Shown here piece after piece: positions 54,667 to 62,939 of a stretch of DNA of 64,000 nt (position 1 is the first letter of the stretch; each line of letters opens with the position of its first letter). The translations under genes and the position numbers were made by a program. The stretch is from positions 1-64,000 of the forward strand of contig CAIPBM010000164.1 of NCBI GenBank assembly GCA_903863295.1. The letters are read 5' to 3'. Source of the stretch: an uncultured Verrucomicrobiota bacterium. GTDB lineage: Bacteria; Verrucomicrobiota; Verrucomicrobiia; Methylacidiphilales; UBA1321. Under the pieces are notes generated by a model. The model saw only the letters and a program-made list of their open reading frames with translations. It ran no database searches and was not told where the DNA came from.

Positions 54667-55079
54667 ACGAACAACGCCCTCCCCTGCCTCCCTTCACCCG
54701 CGAAACCGCGCTGCTCAAAGTCCAGGCCGCGGAGGACGCCTGGAACTCCCGCGACCCTGAACGGGTTTCCCTGGCCTATACCGTTGATAGCGTCTGGCGA
54801 AACCGGTCAGAATTTTTTTCCGGCCGTGAGAAAATCAAGGAATTCCTCACCCGCAAATGGCAAAAGGAACTCGATTACCGCTTAAAAAAAGAACTCTGGA
54901 GTTTCACTGATAACCGCATCTCCGTCCGCTTTGAATATGAATGGCATGACCACGCCGGACAATGGTTCCGTTCCTATGGCAATGAACAATGGGAGTTCGC
55001 CGACAACGGCCTGATGCGTCGCCGCGAAGCCAGCATCAATGATGTGCTGATTCAGGAAAGTGATCGGCGCTACGTTTGA
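54663..55079 (+). CDS. SnoaL/DUF1348-like NTF2-fold protein
   Basis: The 138-residue protein fits the DUF1348 NTF2-like family: [40 protein letters not shown] at the N-terminus and [23 protein letters not shown] in the middle. It is the last gene of the operon, translationally coupled to the PNPOx-like gene. Function is unknown; NTF2 folds often bind small ligands. Confidence 0.85.
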   Translation: MNEQRPPLPPFTRETALLKVQAAEDAWNSRDPERVSLAYTVDSVWRNRSEFFSGREKIKEFLTRKWQKELDYRLKKELWSFTDNRISVRFEYEWHDHAGQWFRSYGNEQWEFADNGLMRRREASINDVLIQESDRRYV

Positions 55080-55119
55080 TGTGCCTGAAACACAATAAAG
55101 TCCCTCCAAGGAAAAAGAG

Positions 55120-55164
55120 GGGTTGCGGGGGCAGGATTTGAACCTGCGGCCTTCAGGTTATGAG
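55120..55164 (-). other. Attachment site: 3' fragment of initiator tRNA-fMet
   Basis: On the minus strand this 45-bp stretch holds the 3' part of tRNA-fMet: anticodon loop with CAT, anticodon-stem half CCTGA, T arm GCAGG-TTCAAAT-CCTGC and acceptor strand CCCCGCA with discriminator A. There is no 5' half: beyond 55164 the sequence no longer pairs. It marks the element boundary (att); the integrase starts 59 bp away. Confidence 0.85.
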
Positions 55165-55222
55165 TCTAGATTCTCCTCTCAAGAGGCTTGTTTTCTGACT
55201 AATTTCTTACTAAAATCAGTGT

Positions 55223-56449
55223 ATGGCTACGAACCTGAAAAAGAAGCCCGTCGCGGGACTCCCTAACGGGGTCGGAATTGGTAAGATTGTTATCAAGGAA
55301 GTGCCCTATTGGCGAGTTCGTTTGGGCAAACGGTTCACCGGCGGAGATGTTCAGATCAAACATTTCTCGGATCTGGCTGATGCGCGTAAATGGATCTTTG
55401 GCGATGATGCCGAATCAAAAAAATCTCCATTGGCTTTGCCCACGCTTGGAGTGCTCAAGCTGAAAAAGAACTTTGGGAACGAAGCTTTTTCGCTCAGCCA
55501 CCAACAACTGGTTCAAGCACAGGACGCCTTTCGTCGTCTTCCCGCCAACGTCTCGCTCACGCAGGTTATGGACGATTGGCTCCAACGGCGGGCACCAGCC
55601 GGAGGCGTCAAAACTTTGCAGGAGGTTGCGAAGGAATTCATCATTTCTCGCCGCACGATTGGGGTGCGACCCAGAACTCTTGTCCAATATGAATCGTACC
55701 TTCGCACGATCAACGAGGAATTCGGTGAAACGCCCGTCTCCGACATTGAACGAGCCAGCATTGAAGATTGGCTTTCTGAAAGCGAGTGGGCTGCCCGCAG
55801 CCGCAAGAACTACCTGGTAACATTGACCACCCTGATTAACTTCGCGATGGACCGCGACTACTGCTCCGGTAACCCAGCATCTCGAATCGAAAGACCGATT
55901 TTGGACGACAGCGCTCCCGGCATTCTGACCGTGAAGGAAGCTGAAGCGTTGCTCCAAACCGCCCTTAAGGGAGTTCCTGAAAAACTCGATCCAAAGCCCC
56001 AGATGGTCGCAGGAATTGCCATCGGTCTATTCGCGGGTTTGCGCCGTAGCGAAATCTGCGCGCTGGACTGGTCAGAGGTAAGCCTAGATGAGCGTTACAT
56101 CGAAGTTAAGGCGGCGAAGGCCAAGACGCGCCAGCGCCGTCTTGTTACCATCGCTGACAACCTCGCCGAATGGCTTAAGCCCCGCGTTAAAGTTGAGGGC
56201 CGCGTCGCCGTGTCTGCTAATCAGGATGTCTTCGGTGAACATCTGCGGGAGATCGCCCAGGCAGCAGGAATCACTCAATGGCCGCACAACGCCATGCGTC
56301 ATTCGTTTGGGTCTTATTTCTATGCGAAGACTAAGGAAGAAAATCGAACAGCCGCCGAGATGGGGAACTCTCCTGCGGTCGTCTTCAAACATTATCGCGC
56401 CCTGGTACGCAATGGCGACGAACACAAATACTGGAAGATAAATCCTTAA
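55223..56449 (+). CDS. int: Tyrosine recombinase/integrase
   Basis: The 408-residue integrase has an N-terminal SAM-like region (SRRTIGVRPRTLVQYESYLRTIN) and a catalytic domain with Arg274 (AGLRRSEICALDW), the second Arg359 in HNAMRHSFGSY and the nucleophile Tyr391 in FKHYRAL. The HxxR motif is shifted (the first residue of HxxR aligns with N356). It catalyses site-specific integration and excision of the element at the adjacent tRNA-fMet. It reads away from the att site. Confidence 0.93.
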   Translation: MATNLKKKPVAGLPNGVGIGKIVIKEVPYWRVRLGKRFTGGDVQIKHFSDLADARKWIFGDDAESKKSPLALPTLGVLKLKKNFGNEAFSLSHQQLVQAQDAFRRLPANVSLTQVMDDWLQRRAPAGGVKTLQEVAKEFIISRRTIGVRPRTLVQYESYLRTINEEFGETPVSDIERASIEDWLSESEWAARSRKNYLVTLTTLINFAMDRDYCSGNPASRIERPILDDSAPGILTVKEAEALLQTALKGVPEKLDPKPQMVAGIAIGLFAGLRRSEICALDWSEVSLDERYIEVKAAKAKTRQRRLVTIADNLAEWLKPRVKVEGRVAVSANQDVFGEHLREIAQAAGITQWPHNAMRHSFGSYFYAKTKEENRTAAEMGNSPAVVFKHYRALVRNGDEHKYWKINP

Positions 56450-56504
56450 TCTTCCAGACGCGTTAGCCCCGGTGTCCCAATTGTGCAGCAAGCTGCTGCA
56501 CAAA

Positions 56505-56897
56505 TCAGGGAACTCCCTTCACGGGCTGCTCAACGCTTATTTCGATTCGAGTGATCCACGGAGTTGCTTGATTCATCTGAGCGGGACAAGTGCGAATGAG
56601 TTTGAGCCTTCCTTCATCCATGGCATCGATGAGTTTGCCCAAGCCTCGTCCTTGAACCTTTACCACCTGCTTGCCCAAATGGATTTCAACCTCCTCAGTC
56701 TCGTCGGTCTTTCGGCACAGCCAGCGGGAAAGACTGCTGTAGGCGAATGCGTGCGTCTCCTGCTTCCCGTTTTGGGAGGGCAACTCAACCCTGAACATGG
56801 AGAGCGATTTCATGTCAGGGACGACGCTGCCCCATAAGCCGGACCAGGGATCACGCAAAGGCGATTCGCCATCGGAAGAAGGGCGGGTTTTGAGCAT
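56505..56897 (-). CDS. Unknown 130-residue protein downstream of the relaxase
   Basis: The product has a basic N-terminus, a middle strand-rich region (SMFRVELPSQNGKQETHAFAYSSLSRWL, VEIHLGKQVVKVQGRGLGKLIDAM) and a C-terminus with one cysteine. It starts 5 bp after the relaxase stop in the same direction, so it belongs to the relaxase operon. I do not recognise a family. A plus-strand frame covers the same bases but lacks such context. Confidence 0.6.
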   Translation of the reverse strand: MLKTRPSSDGESPLRDPWSGLWGSVVPDMKSLSMFRVELPSQNGKQETHAFAYSSLSRWLCRKTDETEEVEIHLGKQVVKVQGRGLGKLIDAMDEGRLKLIRTCPAQMNQATPWITRIEISVEQPVKGVP

Positions 56898-56902
56898 TAT
56901 GG

Positions 56903-59560
56903 TTAGACCTTTATGCCGGTGCGCTGATCGGGCGTTTGTTGGAACCAGAGATTTATTTCCGGGTCCTCCGCCACGACAGGCGCAATTTTCTCGGGTTTGA
57001 CGGAGGGCAATTCCATCGCGAGCATTCGTTCCGCAGGAGTGGCCATTGCGGCAAAAGCTGCTTTTTTGTCGGTCGTGAAAATAGTCTGACTCAGCCGAAA
57101 GCGAGAATTGCTCACGTAGGCTTGCCTCAGATTGGCGGCTTTCATGCCTTCATCTCCGAGGATCAGGAAACCATGATCGACCGTCTTGCCCTGAGCCGCA
57201 TGGGACGTGCTGGCATAGCCGTAAGTGAACTGGCGAAAATAGGCGGGCAGTTGCCGCCCATCTTTCAATTTAATGGCGCCTGTTTCATCCCAAGAGGCGA
57301 CTTCCACAATGTCACCATTCTTCACCTTGGCCTCTTTGCAATTCGATTGGATGAGGAGGCGCTCGCCCGCCATCAGCGTCATTTCGCGGGACACGCCGAC
57401 ATCAAAACTATCACTCGATCTTGGGTCGAAGGCAACGGGCGAGCCATCGGTGCGTTGCACGGAAAGCGTCTTCCCTTCCTTGGCGATCACCTTCACTGCC
57501 TCGTGCTTGGCGAAAGGTCCCACGGCCCGGTGGAACATGAGAACGTCGCCCGGCTGATAGGTTTCGACCTGGCTGCGCAATTCCCGTGTAAGTTGAAGCG
57601 ACGAAAGCGTGGTACATGAAACTTCCTCACCGTGCAGCGCGTTGGTTTCCTTAAGGCGCTGGCGTACCTCTCGCGTGAAAGCATGAACTTCCGACCAGAC
57701 CGGAGAGATGGCGACGCGGGATGTACCAGCCGTGACCTGTGCGGTATAGGCCTCCGCAGCTTTTTCCAGCAGAGCGCGGAAATCTTTGTCCTCGTGGACG
57801 GCCCCGAGCCGATCCAATTGGCCGAACGCCTGATAGGCCTCGCCTTGAGCCAAGAGAGCGACGGCCTTGCGATACTCGGGATCTTGCTGGCGACGAATCT
57901 GCATCAGGCCGGCCACGGGCACCTGAGAGAACTTTTGCAGTGCGCGGAGCGCATCCCCGGCCTCGACCGAGGCGTGTTGTTTGATGTCACCCACAAGGAG
58001 CATTCGACAGCCCTGCTGTTGGGCGACGACGCATAAATCGTGCATTTGCTTTGTGGAGATCATCCCGGCCTCATCGACGATCAGGACGCGACCTTTGAGA
58101 CGTTGCTGAAGATCGGCGTTCACCAAGAGCTGTTGAAGCGTCTCCGCTTGAGCAGTCAATTCCTGGCGGAGAACATCGGTTGCGCCCGAGGACGGAGCGC
58201 AGGCGAAAACGAGGGAGCCTTGCGCCTCGATTCCCTTGATGATGGCCCGCAGCGAAGTCGTTTTGCCCGTTCCAGCATCACCCTGAAGGATAGATAGCCG
58301 GTCCTTCGAGGCTAAAATGGATTGGACGGCAGCCCGTTGGTCATCACCGAGAGACGTTTGGAGATTGGAAGCGTTCCCCAGCGCCGCGAATTGGTCGCGG
58401 CCCTGAAAAGCCCAGGAGACGTATGCCATTTCCATGTGTTTTGCCTGTTTCGAGGTGACTTGGTTTTCGTGGCGTAAAAGTGTGCCGCTCTCTATTTTCA
58501 GGCTTATTTCGTGGCGTAGCTGTTCGAGTGAGACGCGCCCGCGACCAGCGATTAACGCTTCCCGCAGAAGCAGACGTTCATCCACTACAGACGTCCGCTC
58601 GAAGTGATGTTCCGAGGCCGAAGTCACGGCCTCTCCCTTCGATATAAGCTCCATCCTCCTTATGCCCTTGGCCTGAGCGATCACCTTTTCCATGGATGGC
58701 AGGTGCTTCCGGCTCTCCTCACGCCAATTGGTCCTGAGCATGTCGGCATCGACGTGCTTCTTGCCCGCACGGGTGCGAACGGCAATCGACTGAAGACGGT
58801 CTTGATTGCGGGTCTTTTCTGCTATCGCAACGCGCTCGATTTCCCCGCGGCGTTTGCTGAACATTTCGCGACATTCAGGCGGAAAACCATGGATGTTGAA
58901 TCCGATGGAGCGGCTCCGTTCCAGGACGTAACCGGCCTCGATCATTTTTTCGGCCAGTTTGTTGTAACTGACTTCCCGGAAGAACGATTCGTAACGGTAA
59001 TAACCAGAGGGTTGAATGCCCTTCCACCGCTTTTCCACCCCGTCATAGGTGGCGTTCATGATGCAGACATGGGTATGAAGTTGAGGATCAAGTGCGCGGC
59101 TAGTATCATGTGTGACGACGCCCGCGATCATGTTGGCCGTGATTCTGTCATTTTGAGCGCCACGCTTCCGAACCCGCGTTGCCGTGACTTGTTCAATTTC
59201 GCTGAGCGTTTCTTTAACGGCGTCTTTCCACCAGCCCTCAATCCGCTTATCTCCACCAACGAGAAATGCGACAGAGACATCCTTCGGAACGGAAATCTGC
59301 CCAAAATAGCAAACCCGGCGTTTGGCACCTTTGTCGCGCATAGTCAGCTTTTCATTGGTGATTGGATGCTTTCCAGCGCAGAGACGGGCAAAATGGGTTT
59401 CATTGACGACACCGGAAAGTCCAAGTTTCTTGGCTCCTTCACCATGCCAAGTCATTTCCACCTGCCCCTTTTCCGTCAGATAATCCTGCTTGGCCATGTG
59501 GACGGAGAAATACTGCAAGGCCCCGGAAACACGGAGACACGGCTTATCGAAACGCATCAT
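56903..59560 (-). CDS. MobF/TrwC-type conjugative relaxase-helicase
   Basis: From ATG 59560 the product is 885 residues. The relaxase domain has catalytic tyrosines near 17 and 27 (YFSVHMAKQDY) and the three-histidine metal motif HDTSRALDPQLHTH (His151, His162, His164). The C-terminal half is a superfamily I helicase with Walker A GDAGTGKTTS, motif II LIVDEAGM and GYASTSHAAQGKT. It nicks oriT and unwinds DNA for transfer. The start codon choice is between three close codons (TTG, ATG, ATG). Confidence 0.93.
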   Translation of the reverse strand: MMRFDKPCLRVSGALQYFSVHMAKQDYLTEKGQVEMTWHGEGAKKLGLSGVVNETHFARLCAGKHPITNEKLTMRDKGAKRRVCYFGQISVPKDVSVAFLVGGDKRIEGWWKDAVKETLSEIEQVTATRVRKRGAQNDRITANMIAGVVTHDTSRALDPQLHTHVCIMNATYDGVEKRWKGIQPSGYYRYESFFREVSYNKLAEKMIEAGYVLERSRSIGFNIHGFPPECREMFSKRRGEIERVAIAEKTRNQDRLQSIAVRTRAGKKHVDADMLRTNWREESRKHLPSMEKVIAQAKGIRRMELISKGEAVTSASEHHFERTSVVDERLLLREALIAGRGRVSLEQLRHEISLKIESGTLLRHENQVTSKQAKHMEMAYVSWAFQGRDQFAALGNASNLQTSLGDDQRAAVQSILASKDRLSILQGDAGTGKTTSLRAIIKGIEAQGSLVFACAPSSGATDVLRQELTAQAETLQQLLVNADLQQRLKGRVLIVDEAGMISTKQMHDLCVVAQQQGCRMLLVGDIKQHASVEAGDALRALQKFSQVPVAGLMQIRRQQDPEYRKAVALLAQGEAYQAFGQLDRLGAVHEDKDFRALLEKAAEAYTAQVTAGTSRVAISPVWSEVHAFTREVRQRLKETNALHGEEVSCTTLSSLQLTRELRSQVETYQPGDVLMFHRAVGPFAKHEAVKVIAKEGKTLSVQRTDGSPVAFDPRSSDSFDVGVSREMTLMAGERLLIQSNCKEAKVKNGDIVEVASWDETGAIKLKDGRQLPAYFRQFTYGYASTSHAAQGKTVDHGFLILGDEGMKAANLRQAYVSNSRFRLSQTIFTTDKKAAFAAMATPAERMLAMELPSVKPEKIAPVVAEDPEINLWFQQTPDQRTGIKV

Positions 59561-59589
59561 GACCAATAAGACACGAGCCGCCGCACTTT

Positions 59590-61279
59590 CGTCTTAGGCT
59601 ACTTTGTAGCCATCTCACAAAAAGCATTATCAAACCAACGCGCTCAGAGGTAAGGTCAGCCAATGCCAGAACCAAAAACAATGCGCGGCATCTGGTGGTT
59701 TCCCGAAGCTCCAGACAAGCGTTACGTTGGAGACCTGATTAATGCTCCCGGTCGTTTGCTCAAATTAAAGCTCATAGTTGAGGGCGACCGAAGTCACCTC
59801 GAACAAGAACATCCGGTTATTTTTGGAATAGGCGATGGTGGGGCCGACCTGACTCTCCACCGCCTTTCTCCCAATGGATTTTCATCCAACATGCGATTTA
59901 GTGAGATGGACTTTTCCGCAGGCAAACTGTGGGAAGGAGCCCATTTGCCCGATCCAACAAAAACGCTTTTTAAGGAGGTACAGTTTCACGTCCAATACCT
60001 CCGGGAGTGGTTCGGCATAACAGGCTTCAAACCTCCTACCCATAAGAAGGGCGCGATTACTCTCAAATATTCTCGACCCAAGAGTAGAACCTTCTCCTTG
60101 TCGTCTGGCTGGGAAGTGTCTTTCAACCCTGAAACAAGAAGCTCCCATGGAGAGGGTCAACAGAGCATCAATGAGGACGTTCAGTGGATAATTAAGCGCA
60201 ACACTACGTTCACTTTTGAAGAGGCATTGTCTGTAACTAATGCGCTTCAACGGCTCATTCACTTCGCGTGCCTAAAGCGCATCAAGCCAACCAAGGCCCT
60301 TGCTGAGCAGGGAGGGGATTTAGGAGAAACCGATGACCCTAGTTTTCCAAACTTAATTTCCGTGTCAGGAGCGTTTTGCTACCCCGAATCTGAGAAAAAT
60401 CTTACTTCCCATGATTTTATCTATTCGTTTGGCAATTTGGAGAGTCGTTTTCCCGCTCTATTTCAGTCTTGGCTGAGATTTTGCGATAAATTCCGTGAGT
60501 CTCTTTCCTGCTACGACAACACGGTGTATTTCGATCTCAATCCGTCATTAGAATTGGTCGCTCTCACCCAGGCTCTTGAGTCATATCATGCGGAAAAGGT
60601 AGGCGGCCGAAAAAGGATTCACTTTCAAAAGCGTATTCTAAGCCTACTTCGTAAACATCATAAAAAGGCTCCGTGGGCGTTCAAAAAACCTCTTACAAAG
60701 CTGTCACTCGTCATTCGCGACAATCGAAACTTTTACACCCATCACGATCCTGAAAACAAGAAGGCCGGAAGGGTGAAGAGTGGAACAGACCTGGCATGGC
60801 TTAACGAATCTTTAACGGTATTGATGCGCTTATGTGTCCTATCTGAATTAGGGATTACGTCGGACAACGGCAATGTCCTGCGTAGACATTTTCCAGAGCG
60901 CATTGTGAGTACAGGTTAAATTTGTTGGTCATTTTCGGAATCCATAGGGTGAGCGACATATCTGAGTTCAAGGTATTGAAGGCAGGACACGCTACCCCTA
61001 AAGTTTTTAGGCAGAAAGTGGCCTGCAGTGACATAAGATGACATGCGGTGGCATTCGCACCCGCACGCTTACGCGCGTTAGCGACAAGTCCTCATCAGCC
61101 GTAAAGGCACTGCGGGCATGCAACGGCTTGCGTCAACGCTTCTCAAAGCACAACCCCACTCCCCAAGCCCTGTTGAGCGGGTTGAAACGCTCGTTACCTC
61201 TACCTTGGTCAGGCGCCGTTCAGCCGATTTGTGGGACTAATGGCCAGTTGTGAAAATGGCTACAAAGTAGCCTAAGACG
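59590..61279. repeat. 24-bp perfect inverted repeats enclosing the ApeA-like gene
   Basis: Arms 59590-59613 and 61256-61279 are exact reverse complements, with imperfect extension inward (TCACAA on both sides). They bracket 1642 bp that contain the ApeA-like gene and about 340 bp of non-coding sequence. The left arm lies just upstream of the relaxase start, the right arm just upstream of the traK-like gene. They may be transposon ends or duplicated regulatory sites. Confidence 0.75.
59663..60919 (+). CDS. ApeA-like anti-phage protein with C-terminal HEPN domain
   Basis: The 418-residue protein has an N-terminal beta-rich region like ApeA (RGIWWFPEAPDKRYVGDLI) and a C-terminal helical HEPN domain with the RX4-6H nuclease motif RNFYTHH (Arg355, His360), followed by ESLTVLMRLCVLSELG. 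In this family the HEPN domain is an RNase that halts phage infection by killing the cell. It sits between the relaxase and the traK-like gene, flanked by inverted repeats. Its identity as ApeA is by family resemblance. Confidence 0.8.
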   Translation: MPEPKTMRGIWWFPEAPDKRYVGDLINAPGRLLKLKLIVEGDRSHLEQEHPVIFGIGDGGADLTLHRLSPNGFSSNMRFSEMDFSAGKLWEGAHLPDPTKTLFKEVQFHVQYLREWFGITGFKPPTHKKGAITLKYSRPKSRTFSLSSGWEVSFNPETRSSHGEGQQSINEDVQWIIKRNTTFTFEEALSVTNALQRLIHFACLKRIKPTKALAEQGGDLGETDDPSFPNLISVSGAFCYPESEKNLTSHDFIYSFGNLESRFPALFQSWLRFCDKFRESLSCYDNTVYFDLNPSLELVALTQALESYHAEKVGGRKRIHFQKRILSLLRKHHKKAPWAFKKPLTKLSLVIRDNRNFYTHHDPENKKAGRVKSGTDLAWLNESLTVLMRLCVLSELGITSDNGNVLRRHFPERIVSTG

Positions 61280-61307
61280 GATCCGGGTTGTTGCGTGTCA
61301 TACAGAC
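60920..61307. other. Non-coding stretch, possible oriT region
   Basis: The 388 bp downstream of the ApeA-like gene contain the right inverted-repeat arm and the leader of the traK-like gene. A MobF oriT is expected in this interval between the divergent tra genes, but I could not identify a nick site. A 71-codon plus-strand frame (61038-61253) is not convincing as a gene. Confidence 0.35.
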
Positions 61308-61697
61308 ATGAGTCAAAGTCTGACCAGTTCTGATCGCCAGCTTGAGCACACACTCAGTCAGGCCATGCAGCAATTTCAGCCAGCAGCTAAACAAACTGCC
61401 ATACTGGAACGTTTCAAAGCCATCGTCCTCGGATTGAAGGCGAAAGGCGCGACGTGTCTGGAAATCAAAACCTTCCTCGACCAGCACGGAGTGCGTGTCG
61501 CTGAAAGCGCCATTTTTCGTTTCTGTCGTAAGCACCAGGTCGAAGTAGCCCGCATGCGCAACAACGGGGCCGCCGAAGCTGCGGCTACATCCGAGCAGTC
61601 CATCGTCCCCGGTTCCGGCAGCACAGCCGTTTCAACCAACCCTAACCCCTCGACCCCACAGGCTCCCAAGATGCGGAGCCTGCGCGGGTCAGTCTAA
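61308..61697 (+). CDS. TraK-like small DNA-binding protein (putative)
   Basis: The 129-residue basic protein has a helical core (ILERFKAIVLGLKAKGATCLEIKTFLDQHGVRVAESAIFRFCRKHQVEVARM) with a helix-turn-helix look and a disordered serine/threonine-rich tail. It is first in a run with traL- and traM-like genes, the position of the oriT-binding TraK in IncP-type plasmids. I infer a role in oriT binding; sequence similarity is not certain. Confidence 0.6.
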   Translation: MSQSLTSSDRQLEHTLSQAMQQFQPAAKQTAILERFKAIVLGLKAKGATCLEIKTFLDQHGVRVAESAIFRFCRKHQVEVARMRNNGAAEAAATSEQSIVPGSGSTAVSTNPNPSTPQAPKMRSLRGSV

Positions 61698-61700
61698 ATT

Positions 61701-62417
61701 ATGCAAAACCTCGACACATCCCCTCACAACAAACGCATCGTCTTTGTCACCGGCGACAAAGGCGGCGTCGGCAAGAGCTTTACCTCTCGTGCCATCGTTC
61801 AGTATTACCTCGACCTCAACCAACCGTTCCGGGCCTTCGACATCGATCCGGTCAATCCGAACTTGGAACAGTTTTATCCCGAAATCACCACTCAGCTCGA
61901 TATTCAGAAACCGGGTGCCTTGGATCAAATTCGCAACGAGATCGAAACGCAGCCGCTTTTGCTCGTTGATTGTGCAGCCCGTTCCCTATGGGAGCTGGAC
62001 GCATGGTTTAAAGACCTTGGCTTGATCCAGGAGCGCGGCCAATTGCGCCTTTCATTCACCTTCGTCTTTGTCATCACTCCAGACAAAAGCTGCACGGTAA
62101 TTATGAACGATACCCTCCAACGATTCGGCAAGGAGGCTGACTATCTCGTGGTCAAAAACTACGGCAAGGGAAAGAACTTTTCCATTTACGAGGAATCCAA
62201 GCTTCGCACTTCCCTGCTGAAGCAATATCAGGGACAGGAGATCGCCTTACCATCTCTCCTCGAACGCACGGTGGTTCACCTTGATTCCCACGACATCGGC
62301 TTTGGTGATGCCATGAAGCATCCCGACGTGACGGTGGCCGACCGTTCCAGAGTACGCGGATTCTTGGAACAGAGTTACGCACAGCTCAACGCCGTTAAAA
62401 GCCTTCTAATCCCCTAA
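61701..62417 (+). CDS. TraL-like P-loop ATPase
   Basis: The 238-residue protein has a deviant Walker A (VTGDKGGVGKSFTSRA) of the ParA/MinD family and a Walker B-like segment (PLLLVDCAARSL). It follows the traK-like gene by 3 bp. TraL-type ATPases accompany relaxosome genes in IncP conjugation and related elements. ParA-type partition is an alternative, but no parB follows. Confidence 0.75.
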   Translation: MQNLDTSPHNKRIVFVTGDKGGVGKSFTSRAIVQYYLDLNQPFRAFDIDPVNPNLEQFYPEITTQLDIQKPGALDQIRNEIETQPLLLVDCAARSLWELDAWFKDLGLIQERGQLRLSFTFVFVITPDKSCTVIMNDTLQRFGKEADYLVVKNYGKGKNFSIYEESKLRTSLLKQYQGQEIALPSLLERTVVHLDSHDIGFGDAMKHPDVTVADRSRVRGFLEQSYAQLNAVKSLLIP

Positions 62418-62420
62418 CCT

Positions 62421-62939
62421 ATGACTGAACAAATCGAACTCAGACCACCCGAGCAAGTCTTCAATGGTGACGATTTACCGGATGATTTAAAATGGCTAAT
62501 GACGGCCTTCAATCTCCCCAAAAGTGACCCAGCAGTGGTCCTCATGGCATGGCATTGGAAGCGCACCGCAAACACCCACGACATTATTAAGGTGGGGCAG
62601 ATGGAACTGATAGCCGCACTAGAAAGCCGGATCAACAAAGTCAAAGGCTTTGCCGAGACGATCCAACAGGTGGATGCCAACCTCAGCAATGTGAACCACG
62701 CACTGGCCCAGGAGCACTTGGGCCTAAAAAACAAAATCGAAACGGAATTGAAACAGCCACTTGCCGAAAGCCTAGGAAACGCTGTTCAGCTTGCAGCAAC
62801 ACTTGAAACCCTCCTGAAGACGGTTCAGACGAGCGGGGCAGAATATAACCGCAAACGATGGAGAGCAGCCTATTGGTCAGGCTGGGCTTCCGGTGTTCTT
62901 ATCATGGGGTGCCTATGCTGGCTTTTATTTGCGCATTAG
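62421..62939 (+). CDS. TraM-like membrane-anchored conjugation protein
   Basis: The 172-residue protein has a helical coiled-coil region (KVGQMELIAALESRINKVKGFAETIQQVDANL) and a C-terminal membrane helix (WSGWASGVLIMGCLCWLLFAH). It fits the place of TraM after TraL. It starts 3 bp after the traL-like stop and overlaps the coupling protein gene by 25 bp. Confidence 0.65.
   Translation: MTEQIELRPPEQVFNGDDLPDDLKWLMTAFNLPKSDPAVVLMAWHWKRTANTHDIIKVGQMELIAALESRINKVKGFAETIQQVDANLSNVNHALAQEHLGLKNKIETELKQPLAESLGNAVQLAATLETLLKTVQTSGAEYNRKRWRAAYWSGWASGVLIMGCLCWLLFAH

Noticed and set aside
61038-61253. 71-codon frame downstream of the ApeA-like gene, and a possible tRNA-like piece near 61060
   Set aside because: No ribosome-binding site, no family, and no cloverleaf could be built; the sequence is more likely non-coding.
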